Positions 34,764 through 44,358 of a stretch of 64,000 nucleotides of DNA are shown piece by piece. The position numbers and the translations under genes are program-made. Below the pieces are notes generated by a model. The model had not been told where the DNA came from, did not search any database, and was given only the letters and a program-made list of their open reading frames with translations. Source of the stretch: CAZUDO01 sp964618895. Its GTDB lineage: Bacteria > Desulfobacterota > Binatia > DP-6. The DNA lies in assembly GCA_964618895.1 (NCBI GenBank), contig CAZUDO010000012.1, positions 62,001-126,000 on the forward strand. The letters are read 5' to 3'. The stretch's first letter is position 1. Every line of letters starts with the position of its first letter.

Positions 34764-37700
34764 CTACCCCCCGCACTCGCACAGCTGCCGGCACTCGTCG
34801 AACGCGTTGTTGATCGCGTCGAGCGCCTCGTTCACCGCGCTGTACGTGAGCGGCGGATCGAGCACCATGCCCCGCAGGGCCTGGTTCGCGAGCGCCAGCA
34901 GGTCGGCCACGGTGTCGGCTTCGTCGGCGACAGACTCCGCGATTTCGTAGGGCCCGCTCCGGGCACCGGTCGCACTACAGGTGCAGAACGGACCTTCGGG
35001 GAGCACAAAGCCACTCAGCCCGGCCGGCGTGGCGCCCGCATTCGACAGCTTGACGCTCAGCGTGAGCGCGAGCGTCTGCCCGGCGAGCACGCCGGCGCCG
35101 TACCCCTTCGAGCCCGAGCCCGAAGCATCCGGCACCCCCGCCGCGGTGTTGATCACCAGGTCGCCCGGGCACGGCGCGGGGAACGCGTTGCCACACAGCT
35201 TGTTGGGCGTTCCACCGGCGGGCAAGAACGCGCTCAACGCGGTCTGGTTGTTCACCGTCACCGACGGCGGGCTTCCTGGGCTCCCGATCGCCGCCGGCAG
35301 GACACTCGGGTTGCGTGTGACGAGCCCCTGCGAGCCGTTCGCCGCACCACCCTTGGCGCCGTACGCACCCTGCGAAAGCGTGCACAGCGTGGTCACCTGC
35401 GGGGCGAGCTGGCAGTTCCGGGCGCACCCCGGGCTGCTCGGCGGCTCGCAGCTCTCGGGCGCGCACACGACACCGTCGCCGCACCCCTCGCGCTTGCAGT
35501 CGGGCGCGCAGCCGTCACAGCCGCGGTGGTTGCCGTCGTCGCAGTCCTCCCCCGCTTCCGTCACGCCATTGCCGCACGACGCACCGAGCGCGCAGGTGGT
35601 CGTGCATCCGTCCGCGTTGTCGGCATTGCCATCGTCGCACTGCTCGGTGCCACTGCGCACGACCCCGTCGCCGCACTCGTTCGACGTGCAGTCGGCCTTG
35701 CAGGCGTCGGTGCTGCTGGCGTTCCCGTCGTCACACTGCTCGACACCAGCCCGGACGAACCCGTCGCCGCACACGTTCCAGACACAGCCTGCCCGGCACG
35801 CCTTGTCGTTGCCGTTGGCGGTCCCGTCGTCGCACTGCTCGGGGGCGCAGAGCCTACCGTCGCCGCAGCGCTCCAACTTGCAGTCGGGCGCGCAGCCGTC
35901 GCAGGCGCCATGGTTGCCGTCGTCGCATGCCTCACCGCTCTCGAGACGCCCGTTCCCGCACTGCGGCGAGAGCGCACAGCCGGTCGTGCACCCGTCCGCG
36001 CCGTTGGCGTTGCCGTCATCACACTCCTCGAGCCCCGTCCGGACGATCCCGTCGCCACAGACGTTGGGTGTACAGTCGTTCTTGCACGCGTCGGTGTCGA
36101 TCCGGTTGGCGTCGTCACACTGTTCGCCGCCCTTCACCACACCGTCGCCGCACTTGCCGAGGGTACAGTTGTTCTTGCAGCCGTCGGTGTTCACGTGGTT
36201 GCCATCGTCGCATTCCTCCACCCCCGCCCGCGTCACCCCGTCGCCACACGTGCTCCGCCGGCAGCTGTTGCGACAGCCGTCGTCGTCCGCCGCGTTGCCG
36301 TCGTCGCACTCTTCCCCACCGCACACGGTCCCGTCGCCGCAGCCTTCGAGCCGGCAGTCCGTCGAACACCCGTCGCAGCTCGTCCGGTCGCCGTCGTCGC
36401 ACTGTTCGTCGCCGTCGATGATGCCGTTGCCGCAGCCCGGGGTGACCGTGCAGCCGGTCGTGCAGCCGTCCCCGCTGGCGGCGTTGCCGTCGTCGCACTG
36501 TTCGCCGGGACCCGTCACGCCATCGCCACAGACGTTGCGTGTGCAGTCGCTCTTACAGGCGTCGTGGTCGTCCACGTCGGCATCATCGCACTCCTCGGCG
36601 CCCCCGCGCACGACGCCGTCGCCACACTTCCCGCGCGTGCAGTTGTTCTTGCAGCCGTCGGTGTTCACGTGGTTGCCGTCGTCGCACTCCTCGATGCCGG
36701 TGCGGACAACGGCGTCGCCGCAGACGTTCACGGTGCACTCGTTCTTGCAACCATCGTCGTCGACGTTGTTGCCGTCGTCACACCCCTCGATCCCGAGGCG
36801 GACGATGCCGTCACCGCACACATTCAGCGTGCAGTTGCTCTTGCAGGCGTGGCTGTCGGTGCTGCTCCCCTCGTCGCACAGCTCGGGCGCGCACACGCGT
36901 CCGTCGCCGCAGTGCTCCAGCTTGCAATCGGCCGCACACCCGTCGCAGCTCGTGCGATTGCCGTCGTCGCACTCCTCGTTGCACTCCGGCACGCCATTCC
37001 CGCAGGTCGTCGCGAACGTGCAGGCGCTGGTGCAGCCGTCGCACTCGTCGGTGTTTCCGTCGTCACACTGTTCGACACCGGATCGCGGGATGCCGTCGCC
37101 GCAGACGTTCACCCGACAGTCGTTCTTGCAACCGTCGGCGTTGCTCGCGTTGCCGTCGTCACACTGCTCCTGCCCACCGCGCGCAACCCCGTCACCGCAT
37201 TTGCCGAGGGTGCAGTTGTTCTTGCAGCCGTCCTGATTGTCGTTGTTCCCGTCGTCGCATTGCTCAGGCGGGCACGCGACCCCGTCGCCGCACCGCTCGA
37301 GCCGACAGTCGGGGGTACACGCGTCGCAGGCCTCGTGGTTGCCGTCGTCGCACTCCTCGGTACACTGCCGGATGCCGTCGCCACACTGCGGCGTGAGCGT
37401 GCAGGTGCGCGTGCAGCCGTCGCAGTCGTCGTTGTCGCCGTCGTCACACGCCTCGACGCCGGCCTCGACGATGCCGTCGCCACAGCGAGCCAGCGTGCAG
37501 TCGCTCCGGCAGCCGTCGTGGTCGTCCTGGTTGCCATCGTCACAGGCTTCCGTGGCGCCCCGGACTACGCCGTCGCCACAGGTCCCGCCGGTGCAGTTGT
37601 TCTTGCAGCCGTCGTGATTGTCCTGGTTGCCGTCGTCACACGGTTCGACGCCCGTCCGGACGATACCGTCGCCGCAGACGTTGGGCGTGCAGTCGCTCTT

Positions 37701-40640
37701 GCAGCCGTCGTTGTTACTGCCGTTGCCGTCGTCACACGCTTCGACCCCGGCGTGCAGGATCCCGTCGCCACATACGTTCGGGGTGCAGTCGGACTTGCAC
37801 CCGTCCCGGTCGGACTGGTTGCCGTCGTCGCAGCGCTCGACCCCCACCCGTAGCACACCGTCGCCGCACACGTTCGGCTGGCAGTCGGTGCGGCACCCGT
37901 CGTTGTCGTTTCCGTTGCCGTCGTCACAGGCTTCCGGGCCGCAGGGTACGCCGTCGCCGCACCGTTCGACACGGCAATCACCGGAACAGCCGTCACAGGC
38001 GGCGTGGTTGCCGTCGTCGCAGGTCTCGGCGTCTTCCACGAGGCCGTTGCCGCACCGTGGCGTGAGGACGCAGGCACTCGAGCAGCCGTCGTCATCGTCG
38101 CTGTCGCCGTCGTCGCATTGCTCGACACCGATCCGGATCGCGCCGTCGCCGCACACGTTGGCGGTGCAGTCGCGCTTGCAGCCGTCGTGGTCGTCTTGGT
38201 TCCCGTCGTCGCACTGCTCGACGCCCACCTGCAGCACGCCGTCGCCACACACGTTGCGCGTGCACCCCACCCGGCAGGAATCATCGTCGTTGGCGTTTGC
38301 GTCGTCGCATTCCTCCGGGGGACAGAGACGGCCGTCGCCGCAGCCGTCCACCTTGCAGTCGGGCGCGCAGCCGTCGCAGGCGATCGTATTGCCGTCATCG
38401 CACTGTTCGTTGCACTCCCGGACGCCGTTGCCGCACTGCACGCTGCGCCCACATCCCCTCGTACAGCCATCGCAGTCATCGGCGTTGCCGTCGTCACAGT
38501 GCTCGACTCCGGTGCGCACGATGCGATCGCCGCACACGCTCCACGTGCAGTCACTCTTGCACCCATCGGTGTCGTCACGGTTGCCGTCGTCACACTGCTC
38601 GGGCGCGCACGTGACCCCGTCGCCACACCCTTCGAGCTTGCAGTCGCTCGAGCAGCCGTCGCACGCCGCGCGGTTGGCGTCGTCGCATTCCTCGTTGCAC
38701 TGCCGGAGCCCGTTGCCGCACCTCGCAGAGATCGCGCACGTGCTCGTGCAGCCGTCGCAGTCATTCGTGTTGCCGTCGTCGCAGATCTCCAGGTCGGGAC
38801 GGGCGACGCCGTCGCCGCACACGTTCAGGGTGCAATCGTTCTTGCACGCGTCCTGGTCGCTCCGGTTGCCATCGTCGCACTGCTCGACGCCGTGCCGTAC
38901 CACGCCATCGCCGCATACGTTGCGCGTGCAATCCGGCTTACACGCGTCGGCGGGGTTCTGATCGCCGTCGTCGCAGGCCTCCGCGCCACAGCGCTCGCCG
39001 TCACCGCACGCCTCCACCGAACAGTGGGGCGAACAGCCGTCGCAGGGGTCGGCATTGCCGTCGTCGCAGGCCTCGGTACACTCGCGGATGCCGTTTCCGC
39101 AGGTGGCGGATATACCGCAACGCGTGGAACACCCGTCGCACTCGTCGCCATTCCCGTCGTCACACTGCTCGGCACCGTGGCGTCGCTCCCCGTCGCCACA
39201 GACGTTCAGGGTGCAATCGCGCTTGCAGGAATCGTTCTGGTCGGCATTGCCGTCATCGCACTGTTCGGTGGCACACGTGATCCCGTCACCGCAGCGCTCC
39301 CACTTGCAGTCGGGAGCACAGCCATCGCAGGCCGCGTGGTTGCCGTCGTCGCAGTCCTCGTCGCAATCGAGAACACCGTTGCCGCACGCGCCACTGAACC
39401 CGCAACTGCGGGTACAGCCGTCACAGGCGTCATCGTTGCCGTCGTCGCACTGTTCGGCGCCCGCTTCGACGACGCCGTCGCCGCACACGTTGCGGGTGCA
39501 GTCGCTCTTGCAGGCGTCGCCATCGTGGCCGTTGCCGTCGTCGCACTCCTCCACGCCCGCCCGGACGACCGCATCGCCGCACACGTTGGGCGTGCAGTCG
39601 TTCTTGCAGGCGTCACCGTCGTCGCGGTTGCCGTCGTCGCAGTCTTCGTACCCGGTACGCACGGTACCGTCGCCACACGTGTTCACCTGGCAGCGGCCGG
39701 TGCACGCATCACTGTCGTCGAGGTTCCCGTCGTCGCACTGCTCGCCCGGATCGATGGTCCCGTTGCCGCACGACTCGAGCGTGAACGTGACGCCGTAGCT
39801 GTTCCGGAAGCGAAGGGCGATGAACTGCCCGTGGAAATTTGCACGGCGTCCGAAGCGGACGAGCGCGTTGGGCGCGTAGAACACCCCACGCAGCTGGGTC
39901 TTGCGCTGGAGCCGTACAGCCGTGCCGCCGATGTTCACATGCAGCGCCTGTGCCCCGAGGCCCGAGCCGACGGCTGGGCGAACCGCCGTCCGGATGTCGA
40001 GGCTCACGTTGTCGGCCACGTTCACCTCCGAGACGCCCTGCACGAGCACACTGGCTCGGCGTCCCGTTGTGATGCTGCGCACGCAGTAGACGCCTCCCGT
40101 GAGGGTCAGCGTCGCCTTGCTGCCCACGACCACCGTCCCGTAGCTCCCCGGGCCGAGCGAGGCGCTCGCGCCGTCGGGAACGGCGACCGGCGCCGTGCCG
40201 GGCGCACACGTCGGCAGCGGGCCGAGCCCGATCAGGGGAAGCGCCCCGGCGGCCTCCGGTCCCGCGTTGCGTACGGTGCTCCGCGACAGGTTCCGGGACG
40301 AGGTGACGGTGTTCGCATACAGGTCCCACAGGCTACTTTCCTTACCGGCACCGAGCAGGACGTCGCTCACGATCTGGCTGCCGTCGGGAAAGTACGTCCG
40401 CCGGCCCCACTTGATCGTCCCGCCTGGGTCGTTCACGCCAATGCTGCTCGCCGCCACGCCGGGCAGGAACGTGAAGTTCTGCGCCTTGATATCCCGCAGC
40501 GCGAGCAGGACGTAACTGTTGAGCCCCCGCGACGGCTCGGCCTGGCCGACGGCCGGCAGAACCGCGAGCACGGCCGTCAGGAGCGTCGCCGCGAGCGAAG
40601 GACGGAGGCGCCGGCCTCGGTGTCGGATCAGGTCACGCAT
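34764..40640 (-). CDS. Giant secreted protein with 46 Myxococcus-type cysteine-rich repeats (DUF4215-like)
   Basis: 1958 aa. A signal peptide (about residues 1-34, ending VGQA) leads to a 255-residue N-terminal domain rich in beta strand (SYGTVVVGSKATLTLTGGVY). Residues about 291-1743 are 46 tandem repeats of about 31 residues built on CGDG...CDDGN...C...C, the acidic cysteine-rich repeat first defined in Myxococcus; copy 46 is degenerate. The C-terminal 215 residues include PAPCPGDLVINTAAG and end QLCECGG. Acidic Asp-Asp-Gly-Asn loops may bind calcium and the cysteines should form disulfides outside the cell (inference). A promoter and GAGGGG site precede the ATG. Confidence 0.9.
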   Translation of the reverse strand: MRDLIRHRGRRLRPSLAATLLTAVLAVLPAVGQAEPSRGLNSYVLLALRDIKAQNFTFLPGVAASSIGVNDPGGTIKWGRRTYFPDGSQIVSDVLLGAGKESSLWDLYANTVTSSRNLSRSTVRNAGPEAAGALPLIGLGPLPTCAPGTAPVAVPDGASASLGPGSYGTVVVGSKATLTLTGGVYCVRSITTGRRASVLVQGVSEVNVADNVSLDIRTAVRPAVGSGLGAQALHVNIGGTAVRLQRKTQLRGVFYAPNALVRFGRRANFHGQFIALRFRNSYGVTFTLESCGNGTIDPGEQCDDGNLDDSDACTGRCQVNTCGDGTVRTGYEDCDDGNRDDGDACKNDCTPNVCGDAVVRAGVEECDDGNGHDGDACKSDCTRNVCGDGVVEAGAEQCDDGNDDACDGCTRSCGFSGACGNGVLDCDEDCDDGNHAACDGCAPDCKWERCGDGITCATEQCDDGNADQNDSCKRDCTLNVCGDGERRHGAEQCDDGNGDECDGCSTRCGISATCGNGIRECTEACDDGNADPCDGCSPHCSVEACGDGERCGAEACDDGDQNPADACKPDCTRNVCGDGVVRHGVEQCDDGNRSDQDACKNDCTLNVCGDGVARPDLEICDDGNTNDCDGCTSTCAISARCGNGLRQCNEECDDANRAACDGCSSDCKLEGCGDGVTCAPEQCDDGNRDDTDGCKSDCTWSVCGDRIVRTGVEHCDDGNADDCDGCTRGCGRSVQCGNGVRECNEQCDDGNTIACDGCAPDCKVDGCGDGRLCPPEECDDANANDDDSCRVGCTRNVCGDGVLQVGVEQCDDGNQDDHDGCKRDCTANVCGDGAIRIGVEQCDDGDSDDDDGCSSACVLTPRCGNGLVEDAETCDDGNHAACDGCSGDCRVERCGDGVPCGPEACDDGNGNDNDGCRTDCQPNVCGDGVLRVGVERCDDGNQSDRDGCKSDCTPNVCGDGILHAGVEACDDGNGSNNDGCKSDCTPNVCGDGIVRTGVEPCDDGNQDNHDGCKNNCTGGTCGDGVVRGATEACDDGNQDDHDGCRSDCTLARCGDGIVEAGVEACDDGDNDDCDGCTRTCTLTPQCGDGIRQCTEECDDGNHEACDACTPDCRLERCGDGVACPPEQCDDGNNDNQDGCKNNCTLGKCGDGVARGGQEQCDDGNASNADGCKNDCRVNVCGDGIPRSGVEQCDDGNTDECDGCTSACTFATTCGNGVPECNEECDDGNRTSCDGCAADCKLEHCGDGRVCAPELCDEGSSTDSHACKSNCTLNVCGDGIVRLGIEGCDDGNNVDDDGCKNECTVNVCGDAVVRTGIEECDDGNHVNTDGCKNNCTRGKCGDGVVRGGAEECDDADVDDHDACKSDCTRNVCGDGVTGPGEQCDDGNAASGDGCTTGCTVTPGCGNGIIDGDEQCDDGDRTSCDGCSTDCRLEGCGDGTVCGGEECDDGNAADDDGCRNSCRRSTCGDGVTRAGVEECDDGNHVNTDGCKNNCTLGKCGDGVVKGGEQCDDANRIDTDACKNDCTPNVCGDGIVRTGLEECDDGNANGADGCTTGCALSPQCGNGRLESGEACDDGNHGACDGCAPDCKLERCGDGRLCAPEQCDDGTANGNDKACRAGCVWNVCGDGFVRAGVEQCDDGNASSTDACKADCTSNECGDGVVRSGTEQCDDGNADNADGCTTTCALGASCGNGVTEAGEDCDDGNHRGCDGCAPDCKREGCGDGVVCAPESCEPPSSPGCARNCQLAPQVTTLCTLSQGAYGAKGGAANGSQGLVTRNPSVLPAAIGSPGSPPSVTVNNQTALSAFLPAGGTPNKLCGNAFPAPCPGDLVINTAAGVPDASGSGSKGYGAGVLAGQTLALTLSVKLSNAGATPAGLSGFVLPEGPFCTCSATGARSGPYEIAESVADEADTVADLLALANQALRGMVLDPPLTYSAVNEALDAINNAFDECRQLCECGG
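35410..39770 (-). repeat. Coding tandem repeat array, about 95 bp per unit, 46 units
   Basis: DNA form of the cysteine-rich repeats. Four repeat types can be told apart: A (four Cys, GVEQCDDGN), B (ends before CGNG, usually with CDGC), C (CGNG..CNEECDDGN..CDGC) and D (CGDG..CAPEQCDDGN). B-C-D occur as a fixed triad ten times, at copies 4-6, 7-9, 11-13, 14-16, 18-20, 25-27, 29-31, 35-37, 40-42 and 44-46; sixteen A repeats fill the gaps. Confidence 0.85.
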
Positions 40641-40684
40641 GTAATCCCCTCGTCGTGGGAGATGCCCACGGCCAAGCGAGAGGT

Positions 40685-40713
40685 GAGTAATGCGCGAGGA
40701 GCGTCCCCGTCAA
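40685..40713 (-). promoter_or_regulatory. Predicted promoter of the giant Cys-repeat gene
   Basis: Minus strand TTGACG (40713-40708), 17 bp, TTACTC (40690-40685), about 44 nt upstream of the ATG with GAGGGG in the leader. The rest of the 40641-40893 gap shows nothing else I can name. Confidence 0.45.
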
Positions 40714-40893
40714 GGAGAATCTTCCTGCGATGACGACTTCTTAGTCCGCTACTTCAGCGCGCAAAGCAGATGCGCTATGGCAGGCATGCGATCGGGCTCG
40801 GACGCCACCCCGAGGCAGGCGGCCACGCACGACCGGGCGCATCCGTCGGCTGCGTGGACGCCGCTGCACGATCGGCGCTGGGCTTGCAACCCG

Positions 40894-41661
40894 CTAGCGC
40901 GTCTGTCCACGCCGGGCGAGTCGCATCTCGCGCGCGAGCCGTGCGAAGACGGCCGGGCCTTCTTCCGCCAACGTCGACCGCACCTGCACGGCGCGCGCTC
41001 CCTTGGCCAGGGCACGCGTCACGTCGAAACCGGAGCGCACGCCCCCGACCACGATCATCTCGAGCACCTGATCTGCGACCAGCGCCAGCTTCTCGAACTG
41101 ATCGAAGTCGTTGCGCACGACGACGATGCGGACGCCGGTGTCCACGAGCTCGTGGACGAGCCACTGATGGGGCCACGGGAGACGATCCGGCAGCCGGAGG
41201 GCCACCGGCACGCTGCTCGCCGCCGCCAGACGAGTGGCCGTTTCCCGCAGCACGCCGCGCTCGTCGAACGGCGCGAGCGTCGCGTTCACGTACGCGTCGG
41301 CGAGATCCGCCTCGATCCACGCCGCGCCGGCGTCGGCGAAGGCGCGCGCGAGCATCACGTACTCGTTCGCCGTCGCCCCGGCGATGCTCGCGACCACCGG
41401 CCGCCGTCGATGCACCACCAGCTCGCGCACGAACGGCACCAGCTTGTCGTAGCCGGGGTTGTGGAGCGTGCGATATTCCGGGTGCAGGAACGGATGCACG
41501 GTCGTACTCGCCAGCACCACGGCACCCGTTTCCGACTCGGCCAGCCGGCGCACCTCCGAGGTCGTCGACGAGTACACGCCCGCGGCGTTCATGGCGCCGA
41601 ACGGGAGGCGCACACCGGCCACCGTCGTGCCGAGGTCGAACGTGCTCGCGCCGTCGCTCAT
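40894..41661 (-). CDS. Dihydroorotate dehydrogenase-like TIM-barrel protein
   Basis: 255 aa, shorter than the usual 300-340 for PyrD. FGAMNAAGVYSSTTSEVRRL, VVLASTTVHPFLHPEY and LHNPGYDKLVPFVREL resemble the N-terminal FMN barrel of class 1 dihydroorotate dehydrogenases, and IVVGGVRSGFDVTRALAKGA with ARAVQVRSTL the C-terminal phosphate-binding loops. The canonical nucleophile region is not clear, so enzymatic identity is uncertain. ATG 41661 overlaps the JAMM gene stop (ATGA); the two are coupled. Confidence 0.75.
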   Translation of the reverse strand: MSDGASTFDLGTTVAGVRLPFGAMNAAGVYSSTTSEVRRLAESETGAVVLASTTVHPFLHPEYRTLHNPGYDKLVPFVRELVVHRRRPVVASIAGATANEYVMLARAFADAGAAWIEADLADAYVNATLAPFDERGVLRETATRLAAASSVPVALRLPDRLPWPHQWLVHELVDTGVRIVVVRNDFDQFEKLALVADQVLEMIVVGGVRSGFDVTRALAKGARAVQVRSTLAEEGPAVFARLAREMRLARRGQTR

Positions 41662-42134
41662 GGACACACCTCGACGGGGACCTCGATGAAATCGCGGGTG
41701 GCCTCGTGCCAGCGGAACGCGCGGGCCTCTCCGGGAGCGCGGCTGTCGGAGACCACCAGATACACGGCCTCCGGATAGGCGGGCTCGTCTCCAAACAGCG
41801 CCCGTGCCCGGTCCTCGCCCGAGAAGTACGCCCCGACGCGCGTGTGCGAATGGTAGAACACCTTGAGCCGCGCCCCCGGCGCATCGCCCTCCTCCAGGAC
41901 GGCGAACAGCTCACGGGACTCGGGCGTGTAGGCGGTCTCGGCCCCGCGGGGATACGTGGCGGGGTCCTCCCGGTGGAGACGGTCCTGGATGTTCGTGAAG
42001 CGCCGGACGACGTCCCCGCCGTCACGCTCGAGCACCGCGCCGCAGCACTCGGCCGGCTGGGTCGCGCGCGCGTGGGCGAGGATGGTGTCGAGCGCCGCGC
42101 GCTCGAGGGTCAGACGATCGGGCGTTGGGTACAT
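41658..42134 (-). CDS. JAMM (Mov34/MPN, M67) metallopeptidase
   Basis: 158 aa. The zinc motif is complete: Glu in PAECCGAVLE, then HSHT followed by ten residues to Asp (FYHSHTRVGAYFSGED), the E...HxHx10D pattern of JAMM isopeptidases. Bacterial members cleave short C-terminal extensions from ubiquitin-like sulfur carriers (for example QbsD on QbsE, Mec on CysO). It overlaps the panE-like gene by 25 bp upstream and the DHOD-like gene by four bases downstream. Substrate unknown; MoaD with its GGH end in this window is a candidate. Confidence 0.9.
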   Translation of the reverse strand: MYPTPDRLTLERAALDTILAHARATQPAECCGAVLERDGGDVVRRFTNIQDRLHREDPATYPRGAETAYTPESRELFAVLEEGDAPGARLKVFYHSHTRVGAYFSGEDRARALFGDEPAYPEAVYLVVSDSRAPGEARAFRWHEATRDFIEVPVEVCP

Positions 42135-43099
42135 GATTCCTCGGGGACGCTCGGGCGATGCGCCCGCGCCCGGATCAGTCGACACAGCAACGTATTGGTC
42201 GGCACCGGAATGCCGTGCCGACCGCCACGGGCGACGACCTCGCCGTTGATGGCGTCGATCTCCGTCGGGCGACCGCTCTCGATGTCCTGCAGCATCGACG
42301 AGCGATGGCCGGCGGTCGACGGCACCAGGCGGCCGTAGAACGCCTCCCGATAGCCGGCCGCCTCGTACCAGGCGAGCGTCACGCCGTCGGCGCGGGCGAC
42401 GGCGAACGCCTCGTCGATGACACCATCCATGATGGCACGCGTGTCCGGGCTGGCGGCGAGCACGCCGTAGGGTACCCCGAGCAACGCGCCGAGCGGGTTG
42501 AGGGCCGCGCTGTAGAGGACCTTCGCCCAGAGCTCGGCGAGGAGCGTCCGGGTGGGCTCCGACGGCACCCCGGCCGCCGCCAAACGTGCCGCCCAGGCTT
42601 CGGCCTCGGCGTGCTGCCGGGGCGAGGTCGGATCCGGGCTGCCGATCAGCACCGGATCGGCGATGACCGTGACCTGCACGTGTCCCGGCGCGATCACCTC
42701 GGCGCCGAAGATGACGCGGCCACCGAGCACCCGTTCACGACCAACCGCACTGGCCGCCGCTTCGACGTTGCCCAGGCCGTTCTGCAGCGAAATCAGCACG
42801 CCTCCCGGGGCGAGCAGCGGGGCCACCGCGGTGGCGGTCGACACCGTGTCGTACGTCTTCACGGTGAGCAGGATGGCGGCGTAGGGGCCCCGGAGCTCGT
42901 GCAACGTCGTCGCGCTCGCCAGTCCGCGCACCTGGTGGTCGCCGAACAGCCCCTCGATCCGGAGGCCGTGCGCGCGGATCGCGTTCACGTGCGCCGGCCG
43001 GCCGAGCAGAGTCACCGGAAGCCCCGCGCGCGCCAGCAGCCCGCCGACCACGGAGCCGACGGCCCCCGCACCCGCGATGAGGATTGCCCCGTCGTTCAC
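42110..43099 (-). CDS. 2-dehydropantoate 2-reductase family protein (ApbA/PanE)
   Basis: 329 aa, NADPH-dependent ketopantoate reductase fold. Rossmann motif ILIAGAGAVGSVVGGLLARA; later LISLQNGLGNVEAAASAVG, ELWAKVLYSAALNPLGALLG with the family Lys and Asn, and the C-terminal SMLQDIESGRPTEIDAINGE. It could supply pantoate for CoA or reduce another 2-oxo acid. GTG at 43099 lies 10 nt after a predicted -10 box. First gene of the PanE-JAMM-DHOD-like unit. Confidence 0.9.
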   Translation of the reverse strand: MNDGAILIAGAGAVGSVVGGLLARAGLPVTLLGRPAHVNAIRAHGLRIEGLFGDHQVRGLASATTLHELRGPYAAILLTVKTYDTVSTATAVAPLLAPGGVLISLQNGLGNVEAAASAVGRERVLGGRVIFGAEVIAPGHVQVTVIADPVLIGSPDPTSPRQHAEAEAWAARLAAAGVPSEPTRTLLAELWAKVLYSAALNPLGALLGVPYGVLAASPDTRAIMDGVIDEAFAVARADGVTLAWYEAAGYREAFYGRLVPSTAGHRSSMLQDIESGRPTEIDAINGEVVARGGRHGIPVPTNTLLCRLIRARAHRPSVPEESCTQRPIV

Positions 43100-43109
43100 G
43101 ACGCGCCCA

Positions 43110-43138
43110 ACGATACGTTGCCGCTCGCGCGCCCACAA
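43110..43138 (-). promoter_or_regulatory. Predicted promoter of the panE-like operon
   Basis: Minus strand TTGTGG (43138-43133), 17 bp, TATCGT (43115-43110), 10 nt before GTG 43099; no Shine-Dalgarno between. Confidence 0.4.
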
Positions 43139-43297
43139 GCCGCATCCGCCCACCCGCGTTGACCCCCCGCCTATGGGACACGCGTGATCCAGGCGGCGCG
43201 CCTGCAGACCTTCTTCCTGGAGCTGGCACCGGCATGCGCGACATCCACACCACCAGCGAGTGGCTCGCCGTGAGTGACATGGTGGCGGCGGCCGAAG

Positions 43298-44272
43298 TCA
43301 CCCTGGCGGCGATCCAGCTGGCGGCCGGATAGTGTCGCGGGCGCGCGGCACGACCTCCGGGAGCTGCGCGCCGGACACGGCGAAGATGGCGCCCCCGACG
43401 AGCCCGCCGAGCAGGGTGAGCATGAACCACAGCAGGCCGACCGTGAGCGCGACCGAGTCGGCGATGCCGATGCGGGTGAGGAAGTAGAGATAGCCGCCCT
43501 CGCGGACGCCGAAGCCCCCGATGCTGACCGGAAGGGCGGTCATGACGCTGATCACGGGGTGGTAGAGCAGGCAGTAGCCGAACGGAACCGCCGCCCCCGC
43601 GGCGCGGGCGAGCACCCACTGCACGCACACCTGGCTCAGGTGGAAGGCGAGCGAGAGTACCGCCACCCGCACCAGCAGGCGCCGGTCTTGCCAGAACAGC
43701 GCCAGATCGACCTCGACGTGGCGGCGAAGACGGTTGTGGGCCGGCAACAGCCGCACCAGCCGTGGGCACATCCACCAGCCGACGAGGAGGCCGATCCCCA
43801 CCACACTCACGGTTCCTGCCAGCAGCCAGGGAAGCCCGTATGACCGGAAGGCCAGTTGAGCCGCCGCGCCGAGCGCCATCAGGAGAGCAAGACCACTCGC
43901 GCGGTCGAATACGACCGAGTCGAGCGCCAGCGTCCGCCGGCCGGAGGCGCCCAGGGAGACCCCCCGGGCGAGGTCGCCGCCGATCGTACTCGGACCGAAC
44001 AGGTTGACGAACATGCCGATGAAGTAGAAGCGCGCGTAGCGCAGGAACCCGCTCCCGAACCCGACCGCCCGCCCGAGGAGCGACCACTTGTAGGCGCTCA
44101 GCACCTGCCCGAGGAGGTAGATAGCAAGCGCCCCGCCGACGAGCGCGGGCCGCACGTCGGTCAGGGCGCGCATCAGATCGCCGGCGTCGACACCCGTCAG
44201 GATGTACGCCCCGATGCCGACGGTGCCCGCGACGCGCACCAGCCAGCGCGCGCGGTGCGGTAGACGAACCAC
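43298..44272 (-). CDS. Flippase-like integral membrane protein (LPG_synthase_TM / UPF0104)
   Basis: 324 aa with about eight membrane segments. FVNLFGPSTIGGDLARGVSL is the family signature shared with the membrane domain of lysylphosphatidylglycerol synthase and AglD-type proteins; VISVMTALPVSIGGFGVREG is a second one. No soluble transferase domain is attached, so a lipid or glycolipid translocation role is likely but not shown. Its 5' end faces the divergent FAD dehydrogenase gene. Confidence 0.88.
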   Translation of the reverse strand: MVRLPHRARWLVRVAGTVGIGAYILTGVDAGDLMRALTDVRPALVGGALAIYLLGQVLSAYKWSLLGRAVGFGSGFLRYARFYFIGMFVNLFGPSTIGGDLARGVSLGASGRRTLALDSVVFDRASGLALLMALGAAAQLAFRSYGLPWLLAGTVSVVGIGLLVGWWMCPRLVRLLPAHNRLRRHVEVDLALFWQDRRLLVRVAVLSLAFHLSQVCVQWVLARAAGAAVPFGYCLLYHPVISVMTALPVSIGGFGVREGGYLYFLTRIGIADSVALTVGLLWFMLTLLGGLVGGAIFAVSGAQLPEVVPRARDTIRPPAGSPPG

Positions 44273-44323
44273 CGGCCGATTCTGAATACCGAGGCGGCTT
44301 TTGCAATCGCTCGGACGGGTTGC

Positions 44324-44353
44324 TTGACTCCTTCCAGGTCCCGAGGCTACAGC
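44324..44353 (+). promoter_or_regulatory. Predicted promoter of the FAD dehydrogenase (leaderless)
   Basis: TTGACT (44324-44329), 18 bp, TACAGC (44348-44353), then 5 nt to ATG 44359. Confidence 0.4.
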
Positions 44354-44358
44354 CGCGC

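Noticed and set aside
35410..39770. CRISPR-like array
   Set aside because: Repeats are about 95 bp, in frame, lack constant-length unique spacers, and encode a known protein repeat.
34981..40733. Very long open frames on the plus strand across the Cys-repeat region (751, 775, 447 and 909 codons)
   Set aside because: They are antisense shadows of the 46-repeat gene: frames stay open because the GAC/GGC/TGC repeat codons lack stops in the complementary frames. The minus-strand frame has a signal peptide, a promoter and a known repeat family.
43234..43332. Possible 32-codon gene starting at ATG 43234
   Set aside because: No promoter or ribosome site, no homology I recognise, and it overlaps the 3' end of the flippase-like gene.
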